A stretch of 64,000 bases of DNA from assembly GCA_036768485.1 (NCBI GenBank), contig JAVLUZ010000172.1, positions 264,001-328,000 of the forward strand. Direction: 5' to 3'. The position numbers and the translations under genes were made by a program. This document shows positions 42,401 through 53,673 of this stretch, one piece after another. This DNA is from Mermis nigrescens (Eukaryota > Nematoda > Enoplea > Mermithida > Mermithidae). Below the pieces are notes generated by a model. That model did no database searches, had not been told where the DNA came from, and saw nothing but the letters and a program-made list of their open reading frames with translations. Every line of letters begins with the position of its first letter. Positions within the stretch are counted from its first letter, which is position 1.

Positions 42401-44736
42401 TCTAGATCGCTCTAATTCAATGTAGTCGATGCTTTATCAGCATTTAAAGTTGATAGAACGCACTAAACCGTATTCAAGTAAAATTATCTGATACGTACGT
42501 ATGTTATTATCGCAAATGCACCAAAAATAATCCATTTAATCCAAATTATGAATAGAAGTGATTAAAGCAAAATTAATAAAAAGGGAATGAACAGATTCGA
42601 CTTAAATGCAAAAATTTTAGAATCTCAAATTCTACATCGACAATTCAGTTGCAAAGACTTAAAATTTTAGCAGATATTTAAAAATATACTGTTTTTACAT
42701 AATGCATATAGCAGTTTTGAGATTCCTGTTACTTCGGTCAGAAACTGCAATTCTAAAAGAAAAGAACTATCAAGTATATCGGGATACTATGATATTCAAG
42801 TAAACCCAAAAGATGTGAGAGAAGTCTTCTTGGTTTTTCTATAATGAGGCAATTTGTATTCTGATCTGTATTAAAATTGGAGAGAGAGATAACTTTTTAA
42901 ATAAAAAATAGAAAAACTCTAATCTTTGGCTAAACGATGAAACGAAGGACATGTGAAAACCGGAAAATAAATGCCGCAACACACTATAAACGCGTAAGGT
43001 AAGACATCAGAGTCGGAAGAAGAGCAAAAAAGAAATTAAAATCAAAAGTCTGTATATAGACAGAGCGAGACAAATTAATAGAAAATTATCTTTAAAACGT
43101 TAAATTATTAAATGAAATAAATTGAATAATCAAATTATCTATAAATCGAACAAAAATGAAATAAACTGAACTTAATATAATTTACTCGATCGCGCCTGAG
43201 CTTCGGTAGAACTTTTGGATTCCCTCGACGCAGCATCCGTCGTATCGTCCAATGCAAAACGTTTATTCTGCACATCGTCAGTGACTAGTGGCAAAGTCGA
43301 ATCGTGCTTTTCTTCCTCCACGATTGATTCTTTGACAGTTTGTTCAGTTTTCGAGCTGTTTTCTCCATCATCTCTCGAAACTCGTTCTCCATCGCCGCTT
43401 ATTCCAATGCTTTTCTTTTCAAGTTGACGTTTAGAGGATTTTTCATTTGTCGTTGCCAAATTTTGTGGTTTATCGCGGATAGCAGACTTGCTCAAAAACA
43501 CACGTTTTGAAGCGTCAGGCGATTTTCTGGATCGTTTGGTACGGTCAGGACTTTTGCTTCTTGAACGACTCCGACGCCGTTTTGAAGAAGAGGAACTTCT
43601 CGATCCCGAGCGAGATTTTCGTGACGTTTCCTTCCTTCTAGACCATTTAGTGTCTTCTTCCACCGAACTCTTTTTCTGCAATATTTCACGCCGTTGCTAA
43701 TTTTAAAGGATTACATCAGACAGAAATCAACACTACTCTCTATTTTTATTGAAATTTGTCTCAGCAAATAGTAAACACGCACAAAAGGACACGGCGAAAA
43801 GCAAAACAGTGCTGAACGGTAAAAAGTCAAGTAATGTATGTCGGGCAACTCCGTCAAGCGACTAAGCATTTTTAACCGAATCTCATAACTTTGGTATAGC
43901 CGTATTTTTAAGACGATATGGCTATTACTTCCTGCAAAAGTAGAGCTTAAGCGTGCTTGCAAAATTCTCTAAGGTGAAAATCGCAATTCTCATTTTATTT
44001 CGAAATGAAGCTCTCAGCGGCAACAAGACGTCTTCTAAATCGCACAAAATTTAAGTCGGAAGCAAATTTTACTTTTCAACTGTAAATAAAAGCTCTTAAA
44101 AGCTTCATAAGCAAATGTGGTTCTATTGTTTGGTTACTATCTAAACTTTTTACAACTGTGCATCATGAGCATGATACAAATCAATTAAATTGTGGATTAC
44201 GCAGTGTTAAAGTAAGTAATACAAAAAAAGCGAAATAGCCTTACTGAAGAGACATGAAGCAATTAATAGTCATAGGTTGCGCGTTAGAGAGTACTTATAA
44301 TATACTTGAACCTCATAAATAGAAGTATTTTCGATTGATACGTGGACCAAATAAAATCTTTGCAGAAAGAACGAAATCAGGTACCGAAATTATTCAGATG
44401 TAGTCATAGTCATCATACAAGCACAAGGTCAAAAGTTCTGGGAGGGGGTGAACCGAGTTTTCTTAGGGGGATTAAATGGGCGATTTTTTTACTTAATTAA
44501 TGTCAAATTTCTTCATGTATGTTTAGGGTTAAATTTGCATGAAAACAAATAAAATAAGGGCGATGGAATGATCTACAACATAAATATATACTAAATAATG
44601 GAAGAAAAGTGTCTGAATGAACGAATTGAGCATTCTGCTGCTTGGAAAATAAGTATTTGTAATTAAAATTATACCGTTAGAGGTCGTTGATGACCCGTTT
44701 TCATGGTTCGAGCAATAGCTTCGGTCTCAATACGGC
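31232..44736 (-). CDS. Arginine/serine-rich protein gene, at least 8 exons, 5' end not found
   Basis: Exons in transcript order: 44675-44736, 43186-43696, 42285-42373, 40382-40464, 39282-39358, 38027-38193, 36570-36640, 31232-33456. They give about 1095 residues. All junctions are GT-AG and phase-matched except 38027/36640. That junction needs either the alternative acceptor GAGAACAG or one unseen small exon. The 511-base exon begins QRREILQKKSSVEEDTKW and has an RS tract; a second RS tract lies in the last exon. RS tracts are typical of nuclear pre-mRNA splicing or transcription factors, but I see no RRM, PWI or other named domain, so the exact family is unknown. A short helical segment (SPEYVIAELLLYYCENEGDL) is the only obvious globular-looking piece between the RS regions. 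Confidence 0.75.
33540..34270. other. Intron sequence without recognisable features
   Basis: AT-rich DNA between the last exon of the SR-type gene and the next MITE. I see no repeat with clear ends and no coding segment. Confidence 0.5.
34283..34725 (+). mobile_element. Family-1 hAT-like MITE with perfect 8-bp TSD
   Basis: AGCCGCTG is duplicated exactly at 34275-34282 and 34726-34733. The 443-base element runs CAGTGTTTTTTGTACAAGG...GCAAAAAAACCGTG and contains both GGCGCGAAGCGCC hairpins. It is the reference copy for the family. Confidence 0.93.
34763..34925 (+). mobile_element. CAGGCACG-type MITE with perfect 8-bp TSD
   Basis: CCCACGGA is duplicated exactly at 34755-34762 and 34926-34933. 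The ends CAGGCACGTAGCTG and CCAGCTACGTGCCTG are near-perfect inverted repeats. It is the same family as 18582-18750. Confidence 0.9.
35000..35400. repeat. Degenerate family-5 relative
   Basis: It contains ATTTCTCGAGATATTGACC and GCCCCTCCTCCC blocks like the copies at 38270-38650 and 47860-48130, and ends near CCCCGGATATGAGCCTG. Borders are uncertain. Confidence 0.5.
35542..35988 (-). mobile_element. Family-1 hAT-like MITE
   Basis: Octamers TCAACAGC (35534-35541) and TCAGCAGC (35989-35996) differ at one base. It runs CACGGTTTTTGTATTCGG...CAAAAAAAAAACACTT. The inverted-arm palindromes are present. Confidence 0.9.
36888..37274 (+). mobile_element. Family-3 MITE
   Basis: Octamers GCTCTGAA (36880-36887) and GCTCTAAA (37275-37282) differ at one base. 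It ends CATGCTGTGCATGTCTG. Confidence 0.78.
37564..38019 (-). mobile_element. Family-1 hAT-like MITE whose target duplication includes a 5' splice site
   Basis: Octamers GATTTACC (37556-37563) and GAGTTACC (38020-38027) flank it. Read on the gene's strand these are GGTAAATC and GGTAACTC. The copy next to the exon contains the last exon base and the GTAACT donor of the SR-type gene exon 38027-38193. Confidence 0.9.
38027..38193 (-). CDS. SR-type gene internal exon, helical segment
   Basis: After an acceptor TTCTATTCCAG the exon reads TKSASNSEMTTAKSGDKL, then PEYVIAELLLYYCENEGDL and ends QAQHWKSG. The first two bases complete an Asp codon begun by the G at the end of exon 39282-39358. Its donor lies inside a MITE target duplication. 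The domain is unrecognised. Confidence 0.75.
38265..38650 (+). repeat. Family-5 relative, degenerate
   Basis: It starts CAGGGCCGTATTTAAG and ends near CGGATCCTGGAAATGGGCCTCTTC, the two ends being imperfect inverted copies. No clear target duplication. Confidence 0.55.
39469..39857 (+). mobile_element. CAGTGGCG-type MITE
   Basis: The ends are CAGTGGCGTAGCTGTAG and GCTACACCACTG. Octamers TTCGTCGC and CCCGTCGC match at 6 of 8. It contains GACGCTTCGCGCC. Confidence 0.75.
40140..40320 (+). repeat. Family-4 repeat copy
   Basis: GTATGTAACAGGGGATGGGG through GGATCCCTCACCCG has the same layout as other family-4 pieces. Borders are approximate. Confidence 0.5.
40382..40464 (-). CDS. SR-type gene internal exon
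   Basis: The acceptor CGATTTAG and donor CCCGG|GTAATT bound VPTGQHANENEPSESSNS..., entering in phase 0 and leaving in phase 2, exactly as the neighbouring exons require. The opposite strand is also open here (EADSFEQEFEDSDGSFSF) but has no partner exon with matching phase. Confidence 0.65.
40680..41075 (-). repeat. Degenerate family-1 derivative
   Basis: It retains TTTCCGGCGCTTCGCGCCG and a decayed distal arm (GGGGACCGTATTTGTACTTG...). Only the interior and one end are recognisable, so it is an old copy. Confidence 0.55.
41100..42284. other. Intron sequence, nothing recognised
   Basis: AT-rich DNA with A-rich tracts near 41820-41870. No repeat with clear ends and no coding segment could be supported. 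Confidence 0.5.
43186..43696 (-). CDS. SR-type gene exon with first RS tract
   Basis: The exon follows an AAAATTAG acceptor and reads QRREILQKKSSVEEDTKW. An arginine/serine tract (SRKSRSGSRSSSSSKRRRSR) and an acidic tail (KTEQTVKESIVEEEKHD) follow. The donor TCGA|GTAAAT leaves phase 1; the A plus AA of exon 42373 gives Lys. Length is 511 bases, consistent with the phases on both sides. Confidence 0.78.
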
Positions 44737-44918
44737 CTGAAGGGGTATGCCGATCAAAAGTCCTGGAAGGGGGATACTCTCCATACCCCCAGTGTGCATA
44801 TGTGATAGTCGTATGTGTTCTTAGGTTTAGGGCTTTGATTCCGCAAGTGCCTGGTAACTTTTGCAAACTGTTGTTGATCCCACAAGTCTGAGAGACAACG
44901 AAAATATGCGGCTAGAAG

Positions 44919-45256
44919 CATATATGCACATCATGATAATTCTGGGAGGGTGGTGAAATCCTAAAGTGCATTTTTGGGGCCCAAAAATGGTGGGTATAAA
45001 AGTTAAAAATTTCGAAAAAATAAAAATAGAATAAATCGAACAAAATATAGCTAAAACATGAGTATTATGGCGCCAAGCGTCAAAAATTTGACACTTTTGA
45101 GTAAATAGATAGAAATGCTTAAAAGCACCTTTTTCACAGAGAATTTTTGGAAAGTTCCGAAAAATCGTCTATTCTGGAGAATGGGTGAAAAAATTTCTGG
45201 GGGGGGGGTGACAAATTTTCAGGGTGGGGGAGGGGTTGAAACCAAGATCATGTATG
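44919..45256 (+). mobile_element. Family-3 MITE with perfect 8-bp TSD
   Basis: GCTAGAAG is duplicated exactly at 44911-44918 and 45257-45264. The ends are CATATATGCACATCATG and GATCATGTATG. The hairpin is decayed to GGCGCCAAGCGTC. Confidence 0.88.
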
Positions 45257-45264
45257 GCTAGAAG

Positions 45265-46310
45265 CCTTTTTTAAACAATTTTCGGACTCGTTTCTCTTTC
45301 AGCGGTCCACGCCGCATAGCATTTTTGGATCATATTTCCTTCCATTCCGCCATTGCTTTTGTATTGTTAGTTTTTGTTTTAGAGACAGCAGAGCATCACA
45401 TGGAAAGTAAAAAATTGTGTTCAGGGCGCGTATCCGACGTATTCAAGCCCACAGAAAGCGAATAAGGAAACAATTTAGGGCTCGACCCCTCAAATTCACA
45501 TGCTGTACATGTCTGAAGCGGAGGAAAAGAAACTGGAAAGAAAAAGAAATTTTTTTAAATAAAAAAATCAAAAAATGTCTGGTCACTTTCTAAATGGATG
45601 AAGGACAATCGACTATACGATAAACGCTAATGACCAGACTTATATTTTATTTCTGCTAATAAGCAAATAAACAGTTGATAAGGAGCTTAGAGTAATATGC
45701 AAGAATAGAGCGACTTCATCGAACGGCTATATTACGAACGTCGAGCTCAAGCGCGCCAAGCCGTTTGATAAGCGTCATTTTGAGAACAATCAAGAATGAG
45801 AAGCCGGGTCCTCTGTAACAAATAGAAAGGAATTATCGCTTCTCATCTTCACATGTTAGGGCTTTGCAAGCGTTTGATTAGAGTCAGATTGGTTACTTAT
45901 GCGACTGGAGAAGTAGCAAACAATACTATTTTGATCTTAAAGGGGAATCTATGGCCCTTTACTGGCTTTCCAAACACTTATGATGACTCGAACTTAAAAT
46001 GCAATATATTAATAAGAAACAAACAATGGCGCTTATCTGATACAGGCTTCGTTGTATACGTGCGTTATAAAAAATTGAAGAGAATATAATGATTTCTCGC
46101 ACGTTTTAAAAAATCGTGAAATTAAGGGTATAAAGAAAAGTCCCTTTTGCGTAAACTTTTGCAATAATACTAAATAATGCAAAGAAATATCCAATGAAAT
46201 TAAAAGAATCAAAGAACGATCACGCCACGAGGTGGCCATCAAGTCGAAGACCAACTTGCTCCCGGCTGACGCGAGCGTGTTACTCGTACAGCTCTGTAGC
46301 AGTAATCGGG
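45265..46310. other. Intergenic or upstream intron, partial repeat only
   Basis: A truncated family-3 tail (about 45360-45515, ending CATGCTGTACATGTCTG) is the only recognised feature. No coding segment supported. Confidence 0.45.
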
Positions 46311-46313
46311 CTT

Positions 46314-47083
46314 TTAACGAAACTGATGTTGATGCAACTTCACTTTAGCTTTCTCAATGCGACTTGAACGAAACGTAGGTGGCAATTGCCCACGAAAATA
46401 TTTCCACACAGCCATGCGCCTTTGATTTCTGGGCAACCTTTCGATTTCGGGAGGAAGATTCCATGAAGAAGTGGCGCTGATTTTTGCCGAGGACCCCATT
46501 GAAGGCGGCCGTCCACGAAAAGATTTCCATGTTTCAGCGTGCTTCTTTTTCGTAGGAAAGCCAGCACTCTCGGGAGGAAAATCTAATGACGCGACGGAAT
46601 GATTCATTGGCGCATATTCCATTGAATTATCGCTTACTTCATCCGTGTTGCGCCTATTCATCGAGCGATTAGAGTACGACCCAAATCGCTTAGATTTAAA
46701 AAAGTCGCCCTTACGGCGGCCCTTTGATTTTTATTTGGGCGTGCAGCTTCGTATATGTCTTTTATGTCCGGAAAAGCTCGCCTAGCCATATTCCAGGCAT
46801 GACTAAGGCGTTTCGGTGCATAATTCGGAGCACGACTCGTGGTCAACCAAACGACCTGCCATAATTTTTTTGTGAAGTATTCAGCTCTGTCTGCTCCGTA
46901 GCAGCTAAGCCAATAACCGTAATTTTCAGCTAATGTCTGGCACATGGGGTCTGATATGCAGTCTAAGTCTCCTTCTCTGCATATATGGTAAACTTGCACG
47001 AATATACGGTAAGCCAGCTGAACTACCTCAAACGCTTGCTCGTCACAGAATTCAGAACGGATGGACGGATTCACGAAATCAAC
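46314..47083 (-). CDS. Unrecognised coding region with apparent 1-nt frameshift
   Basis: From a TTTGCCAG acceptor at 47083 the frame reads VDFVNPSIRSEFCDEQAF and about 120 further residues, Cys/Trp/Tyr-rich and helical in look (for example GYWLSCYGADRAEYF). Near 46715-46735 (AAAAATCAAAGGG) the open frame shifts by -1 and continues KGRRKGDFFKSKRFG to a stop after KVKLHQHQF. Both halves are open right up to the shift, so a single-base indel in a homopolymer (assembly error or decay) fits well. Alternatively the GCC|GTAAGG at 46714 is a real donor. The C-terminal half contains an internal repeat: LDFPPE...WKSFRGR and WNLPPE...WKYFRGQ. Function unknown. Confidence 0.5.
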
Positions 47084-47317
47084 CTGGCAAATGTGCACTC
47101 TGCTTATATAAATTGATTATCACCAGAATACAGATGTACTTATGCACATGTAACAGAAGAATACTTGAAAGACCCTTTCTATTCAAAGTTAGACGTTCAT
47201 TCGTTAAAAAACTTGAAATTTTCCCTCACCGATTCAGAGCGAAAGTTGCTAAAGCTTTCCGGTGTTTTAGGTTGTTTTCGGGCAAAAGAGATCCGATTTG
47301 TACATTGTCGGATATTG

Positions 47318-47384
47318 ACCACCAAAAAAGATTCCATTTGTTATATTAATGACCAAAAAAGGTTCCATTTGTTATATCGATGAA
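47318..47384. repeat. Imperfect tandem duplication, unit about 31 bp
   Basis: GACCACCAAAAAAGATTCC...TTATATTAAT is followed directly by GACCAAAAAAGGTTCC...TTATATCGAT. Only two units are present. Confidence 0.8.
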
Positions 47385-47399
47385 TGCACCAGTACAACA

Positions 47400-48355
47400 G
47401 CGACTTTCATTTAACACTAGGTTAATATTTGACATAGACTAATAATGCTAGCTTAAAATATACTTGGTCAATATGCATTACACTTAGGACAAGAGCTAAG
47501 ACAAGTCGGCGCATACAACATGCCGATAAAATTTTAGTCAACGAAAGTTATTAAGGGATGAGTTAGACAAAAAGTAAATGAAAATTTTCACCTCAAAAGG
47601 CTAACTCATAGAGAAGAGCGGTACGAATATGACCAATCCTCACCTCGAGACTACCGTTTAATAGCATGCCCTTGCCCAGCCCATATATCTCCATTACTGC
47701 AGAACAGAACAAAGATTGATATAGTTACGAAATTTTCAAAATAGCTGTCTTGAACAGGAATCGTAAAAAAACTTTCTTCTGCTTATATGAAAAGTCTTAC
47801 AATAAAAACAGTAATTTCCTGGCTGTTTGCTAAAATACAAGCATCTGATTTGGGAAGGGGGCGGACGCAACATAAATTAGTCTATATCCTGGAAAAATCG
47901 TCAGATAACTCGCAAAAACGCATTTTTCGACATGATCTATCCATTGAGATCGTAAAATTCGAAACTTCCAAACAACTTCATTTTTATTCAAAATGCTATG
48001 AAAAGTGTCGTTTTTTAGCCACGCTTGAGCCATAATTATAGGAATTACTCCGCATCTGGTGAGAAGAGCCGAAAATTTGAAGATTTGACGACAAAGACAT
48101 GCAATTTTTGGTCTTTCCATGCATTGTCCTACCTTTGAGAATTTTTTCAGGTAAGGCATTGCTTAAATATTTTTTAAATAATTTCGATACAAAAGTAGAA
48201 AAACTTAAAAAAGCTAAGCCCTAAAAATTCACAGCGACCTAGTATAACCAAGAATTTTAGATTTGGGACAGGAGTTGAAGATCAAGCGCCCTAATATAAG
48301 ATATTAGAAAATCCCTACTACACAGGTAAATGTTCTCTGAAAACAAAATTGGACA
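47400..48355. other. Unassigned, one degenerate repeat
   Basis: 47860-48130 resembles a family-5 relative (TGGAAAAATCG, ATCTATCCATTGAGATCG). The remainder shows nothing supportable. Confidence 0.45.
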
Positions 48356-48899
48356 CTAGGATAAATATTTAAGGGCTGGAAATGCAAATTGATATTGATA
48401 AAGTTTTACGTAATTTTTGGCAGGCAAACATACTTCAAATGGCCGCAAAAAGCGGTGTCCATAGTGACCCGGGCAGCCAAGTCGGTCATTATTTTCATGC
48501 GGAACGATTCTAGGATAAAAGCCATATGAGGAATAATTAATCGGATCCTTTTCCAGTTCCGAAGTGTCGTCTTTATTTTCTACAGCAGAAATATCTGAAT
48601 TCGGATCGTGCTGATTAGCACTTCTATCAAGCGATTCATCTGATTTCACAAAACTCGAAGCCGCATTAGGTAACGCTTCCGATCCGTTATTTATCTCAGC
48701 TTTTATGGTGGAGCCCAAGGTTTTACATGTATTAGCTTTATTTTCGGTGAACTTCAGAGGTGCTGAACCCTTCGATTTTGAAGCATTTTCGCTCTCCTGA
48801 ATACAAAAAGTACTAAACAGTACTTCGAAGTTTCAGGGAATTCTCAATACGTTTAGTGAGAAATTAGAGCAGCACCTGAGTATTTTGCTTCGTGTTATT
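48356..48899 (-). CDS. Unrecognised gene, terminal exon plus 24-nt microexon
   Basis: The terminal exon 48356-48796 starts after GTATTCAG with ESENASKSKGSAPLKF, is serine/acid-rich, and ends YVKLYQYQFAFPALKYLS with TAG. A 24-base microexon (48876-48899, NNTKQNTQ) has a good TTTGCAG acceptor and keeps phase 0. Earlier exons were not found. The end (VKLYQYQF) resembles the end of the neighbouring coding region at 46314 (VKLHQHQF), so the two may be local paralogues. No known domain. Confidence 0.45.
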
Positions 48900-49164
48900 C
48901 TGCAAATAAGAAGCATTTGTTTCATTATTATCAGATCCTTGTGACTTTGAGAAATAAAAGGAGATTGGCTTTCATGGTTCACTTTGAGGTTTAAACAGAA
49001 GGGATGACACGTGCACTGATTTATGAAAGGCGTACAGAAGGGCTCACCCCTTTTCTTAAAATTAGCGGCATACAACATTTTCATTTTGAAATACACGTCT
49101 CCCGCTCCGCCTAGCATAAAATTCTCTGGGAGTTCCAGGCGATGGAGGTAAGCAAACACATGCC

Positions 49165-51856
49165 ACGTATCGGAATTCAGTATGCAAAACTTTTATTGCA
49201 TAGTTTTTCAGCAACAAATCTGAACTTCGTATTATAAAATCTTTTACAATTACGGCTACCAAGAGTAATACGATCGGTTGATTTTGATAAATAGGTTGAA
49301 TACCGAAAGATACATTTTATTGGATGCATATTTGTTGACCTAATTTACAATTTTTATTCATAGAATGCATTTAAAAATGAAGCTTTCGTTAAATGGGTGA
49401 AAATCTAAATAGGACTAGCTTATGAATCGGGTGCGAAAACTAATTCATGCATAAAGCGATAGATATCGATCGACTTAGACAATGTAAATTGTACAAATAG
49501 GAGATGGCAAATGCATGCATCGCTTCCAGGCCTGTGATATAAGAGTTACTTATTTGCAAAGGTATTATGCAAGATAAAATAATAATGCGCACTTCAGCAA
49601 AACAGAAGCGCGCCATGTTAATCACATGAGCTTGAAGACTAACATGTGACAGATATGCGAATGAAAATTCTGAGTTTGAGAACCGACAGGGATGAAAGGT
49701 AAATCTAATTGTAAAAAACAAAATTCAGGCAAAATATGGATAAAAACTGAAATTTTTTAAGTGTCTGAAATTGTTTACGGACTATATACGAGTATGACTC
49801 ACAACAATCTTTGTACTTTTCTAATGCTTCATGATCTCAAGACTACTTAAGTTCCATAAAGCTCTCTGGCCGAATTCATCGAATCAGACTGACCTCCCCA
49901 TGCCAGCGAAGCTGTATATACATCTATGCTGCGACTCAAGTTGGGAGACTCAAGGCATCATTCGAGGCATTGTTCTATGACATTTTGCCTAAAAACTGAA
50001 CTTTAACCCAAAAACAAGGGTACAACCTCAGATTTTACTTCATTATCAAACAAAAACCTACGATCCTTGAAGCAAAACCTAAAAATTGCGAAAAATCGAA
50101 AAAAATTTCAAAAATTCAATTCTAGCGTGTCAGCGGGGCCGGGGATTGCAACCTAGGGCTTCGATCGACTCTTATATATAAGAACAAAAATCCGTAGCTA
50201 GTTTCAAAACAGCATTTTGTTGTATTTTTTCGGTGTCTTGCTTGCCTTATTTTCCTCACATTACTTTTTCGCCTCTCCCTATAGAAATCCAGTCCAGACT
50301 CACCAATCATTCAATAGAGGAATAAAATCCCAAGAAAAGTTATATCACGCTTCTGGCTGATTTGGAAGCCTTGGCCTTCGACGGTGATCTTGTCTTGATG
50401 CCTCCAGAACTCACTCAATTGCTAATGTTTCGTTTTTAAGTCACAGCAGTACACCTGTGCTTCATCACCGGATACTGATTGCTTAGTAAAGTTTTATGTA
50501 TTTCTGTTCAAATTAGTGAAAAAAAGTGCTAAACGTTTTCAGCGCAATCCTGCTTTCCTTCAGCTGTCAACAAATGGGGCACCCATTGGGCGCAGGCAGA
50601 CCTTTGACAATTCCAAATCTTCTGTTAAAATTGACTACGCTTTGTTATAATTTCACCTTAATACCGAGGCTACTTGATGCACTTCAATTCCCCCGTCTCC
50701 CCCATTACAACATGTAAAGATTGAATTTTGTTTTGGGTGAACGCAAATTAAATTTGTCCAGTGGACTCCTAAACTTCAAAGGACGTCACGTCAGCCTTGA
50801 AAATCGCAATTCATTTTGTAATACCGTTTAAAGCAATGGCACTAGTTCCACGAACTTCACTCAATTAGACACGAATTTCTGTAGATTTTTAACTCGCGTG
50901 CATTAAGTATCAAATGACCGCCTGTTACTAAATAATTCAATTTTTGGCCGATGAAATTTAGAATACGCAAATCAATCAAGCCCTAATATGCAAATGTAAG
51001 AAAAACTTTTCTGTAGCACAATTACGGCCAAAAAGGCTATGCCTTTACTGATCAAACCAGAGCAACCAACCATGCTTCACAGTTTGTATTCGTCGTGATC
51101 AATAATACTACCTTGCGAATCGTCCTTTAAAAAGTTGATTGACTCATGCTCATCAGATGATCAAAAGGGATAATGAGGGACAAATCCGAACTTTGCGATA
51201 AGTCGAGATGGAGTACGAAATTTTGAGTGTACATGTAGCGCCAGAATCGCAAGACAATTATTTAGGTAGGCACTTATGAATTCACTTCGTGATAGATTAA
51301 AAAGCGATAATGTAAGAAAGAAACGAATCTAAACAAAATAAAACTAACGCAGCACAAATCATGAATTTAATTCCGAAACCTGATTAGACGAAACGAGGGG
51401 CAGACATGTACAGCACGGAAATCCTTAGTAATTTAACGGATTTTCTAACGTGTTTTCTTAGCTTAGAGGTTGGAGCAGATCGATGAACTATTTTCTAATG
51501 CTAATCAAAAAGTAAAATGAGTTTCTAACGATTTTTCTTGAACGTTATGCTATCCAAAAACGATGTCTAGAATAGCTAAGGACTGTTTAAAATCTTTCTC
51601 AATGATGCTTATTTAAAATTTGCAGGGACCTAACATTTCGACGGCTGATTATAAGGGAAAGGCGTTAAAGCAATGAGTTTGCGTTAATTGATTGTTTAGA
51701 TATTTTTCTCATTCTCACCCCTCAACGCCACGGATAGCCAGCAAAAACGTTTTAATTCGTTGTATTTTGCTCTTCATAAATATTCGTAGAAAATTGAAAA
51801 AATGGTCTGTATGAATGAATAAATAACACTGCTCCAAAAATAAGTACATATATACA
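49165..51856. other. Long stretch without a supported gene
   Basis: Some coding-like fragments occur on the minus strand (IGESGLDFYRER near 50290; GIKTRSPSKAKASKS near 50400) but neither has splice partners. No clean transposon ends were identified. Confidence 0.4.
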
Positions 51857-52244
51857 CAGGGGCGTAACCAGGATTTTATTTCGGGGGGGGGCAAAATTTT
51901 TGAAGTCCTATATCTCGGGAACCATTAGGAGATATGTGAAAATAATGACATTCTTGAGCGTTTCTACGACAAGATCAATTCCAGTGAAAAAAGTAAAAAA
52001 AATTTAAATTAAAAAGTAAAAAATTTTAAAAAATTCAAAAAATTTCTTGCTTGATTTCAAATTTGGATATCAAAAATCTATCTTTCAACCTATCAGTATG
52101 ACTAATTTCTCAATATCAAATTAAAGGTTGACTCCAAAACATTTCGAAATTCTTTTCTTTGCATTTAATTTTGTAGTTTTGTAAAGAAAACTAATACAGA
52201 AAATAGTAAATTTTTGACAAATTGCCACCCTGGTTACGCCCCTG
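51857..52244 (+). mobile_element. CAGGGGCG-type MITE with perfect 16-bp inverted ends
   Basis: The ends CAGGGGCGTAACCAGG and CCTGGTTACGCCCCTG are exact inverse copies. The flanks are TATATACA and TACATATA (AT-rich, so the TSD is ambiguous). The interior shares ATATCTCGGGAACCATTAGG with family 5. Confidence 0.85.
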
Positions 52245-52370
52245 TACATATATACACCTGAGATTGCATTTTTGGACATCGTATGGTGCTGTTCCGATAG
52301 ACTTTGGTCGGAAAATATGAAAGGGTATGCTTTTTAAAAGTTCAATTAGGGGAATAGAATTCGATACGCA

Positions 52371-52705
52371 CAACATGGGAATTCTGGGGAAAGGCTCGAA
52401 ATTTAATAGCCTTTTTTGGGCTCAAAAACAGTGGATACGCGTTAAAAACATCGTATTTAGGCATTTATGATGATGCGCTATCTTTCATGGGCATCAAACC
52501 GTAAAAATGTTCGAAAGAGTATGTGAAAAATTCGATTTAATTGAACAAAATATCGTCAAAAAATGAGTGAAACTGACACTTTTGAGCGGAGCAATAGCGA
52601 AAAACGGTTAAAACAGCACTTCTCTACGATTTTTTTTGGAAAATCGCGAATTTTGGGAGGTGAAAAAATTTTTGGGGAGGGACGAGACCATCAAGATCCT
52701 GTATG
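52371..52705 (-). mobile_element. Family-3 MITE
   Basis: Octamers GATACGCA and GATACATA match at 6 of 8. It ends GATCCTGTATG and contains TTTTTAGCGATAT-type interior blocks shared with 56968-57338. Confidence 0.7.
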
Positions 52706-52796
52706 GATACATACCACCAATATCCCCCCGTGTGCAAGTGCGTACGAACATGCACATTCATATTCAGGATTTGCCTGAAGGAATAGGAATGGGAAC

Positions 52797-53243
52797 CAGT
52801 GTTTTTTAAAAGGCCCCTTCGTACGTGTACAAAGATGGTCCCCAAAAGTCTACGTACATTTTGTGTGTACATGCAAATTTTTGGGTACTATAATATGACA
52901 CTGTAGCGCTTTCAGTATGGTAAAACAGGGTTTTTCGACTTTTGGTAATCCATTTTAGTCATATTTCTGGGTTTCTGATGGCAAAACATACTAAAAATTG
53001 TCTCAAAACGGCGCGAAGCGCCAATATTTTTGACATTTTCACTTTCAGAATGCAAATTCTGCCACTATAAAGATATATAGAACAGGCAATTACTCATTTC
53101 GGCGCGAAGCGCCCAAATTTTTTTGAACATTTTACACCTTTTTACAATTCTTGCATTCCCAAAGATCATTGTGCGTGTACAAAGACGGTCCCGAAAAGTC
53201 TTTGTGCATCGGGAAAAATCTTTGCCGAATACAAAAAAACGTG
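52797..53243 (+). mobile_element. Family-1 hAT-like MITE
   Basis: It runs CAGTGTTTTTTAAAAGG...ACAAAAAAACGTG with both hairpins. Octamers ATGGGAAC and GTAGGACC match at 5 of 8, indicating an older copy. Confidence 0.8.
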
Positions 53244-53673
53244 GTAGGACCCAGAATATATTGGCTTATATCTTAACAGAAACTGCAATGGTAAATGTTT
53301 TTCAACGTGCTCTATCCGTGAAGACCATAAAATTCACATTTTAAAATTTTATTTCTCAGTAGGCTGTGAATAGCGTCTCCCTGTTGTCGCGCTTGAGATA
53401 AAACATGAAATCCCTCACATAAATTTGAAGCTTTTCGAGGAAAAAGGTGCAATTTTTTTCATCATTTCGCGAATTATCTTATACTTTTAAAGAAATTTTC
53501 ACAGCTATGGGGATAGCGATCGCCCACCCGCATGTCCTAAATACGGTCTAGTAAATGAATGCATGTATGCATGTGACACATGTGGGGAAAATAGACATTT
53601 AACTTCATTTGATACACTGGCGGAAAGTTAGGAATAGAGCCAAAGAAGGATTAGATAAAGGACAAGTGACACT

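Noticed and set aside
46658..46661. ATGA stop-start overlap between two ORFs, as in viral or bacterial gene pairs
   Set aside because: The downstream frame is open well upstream of that ATG, so a one-base frameshift in a single coding region explains it better. No viral family resemblance was recognised.
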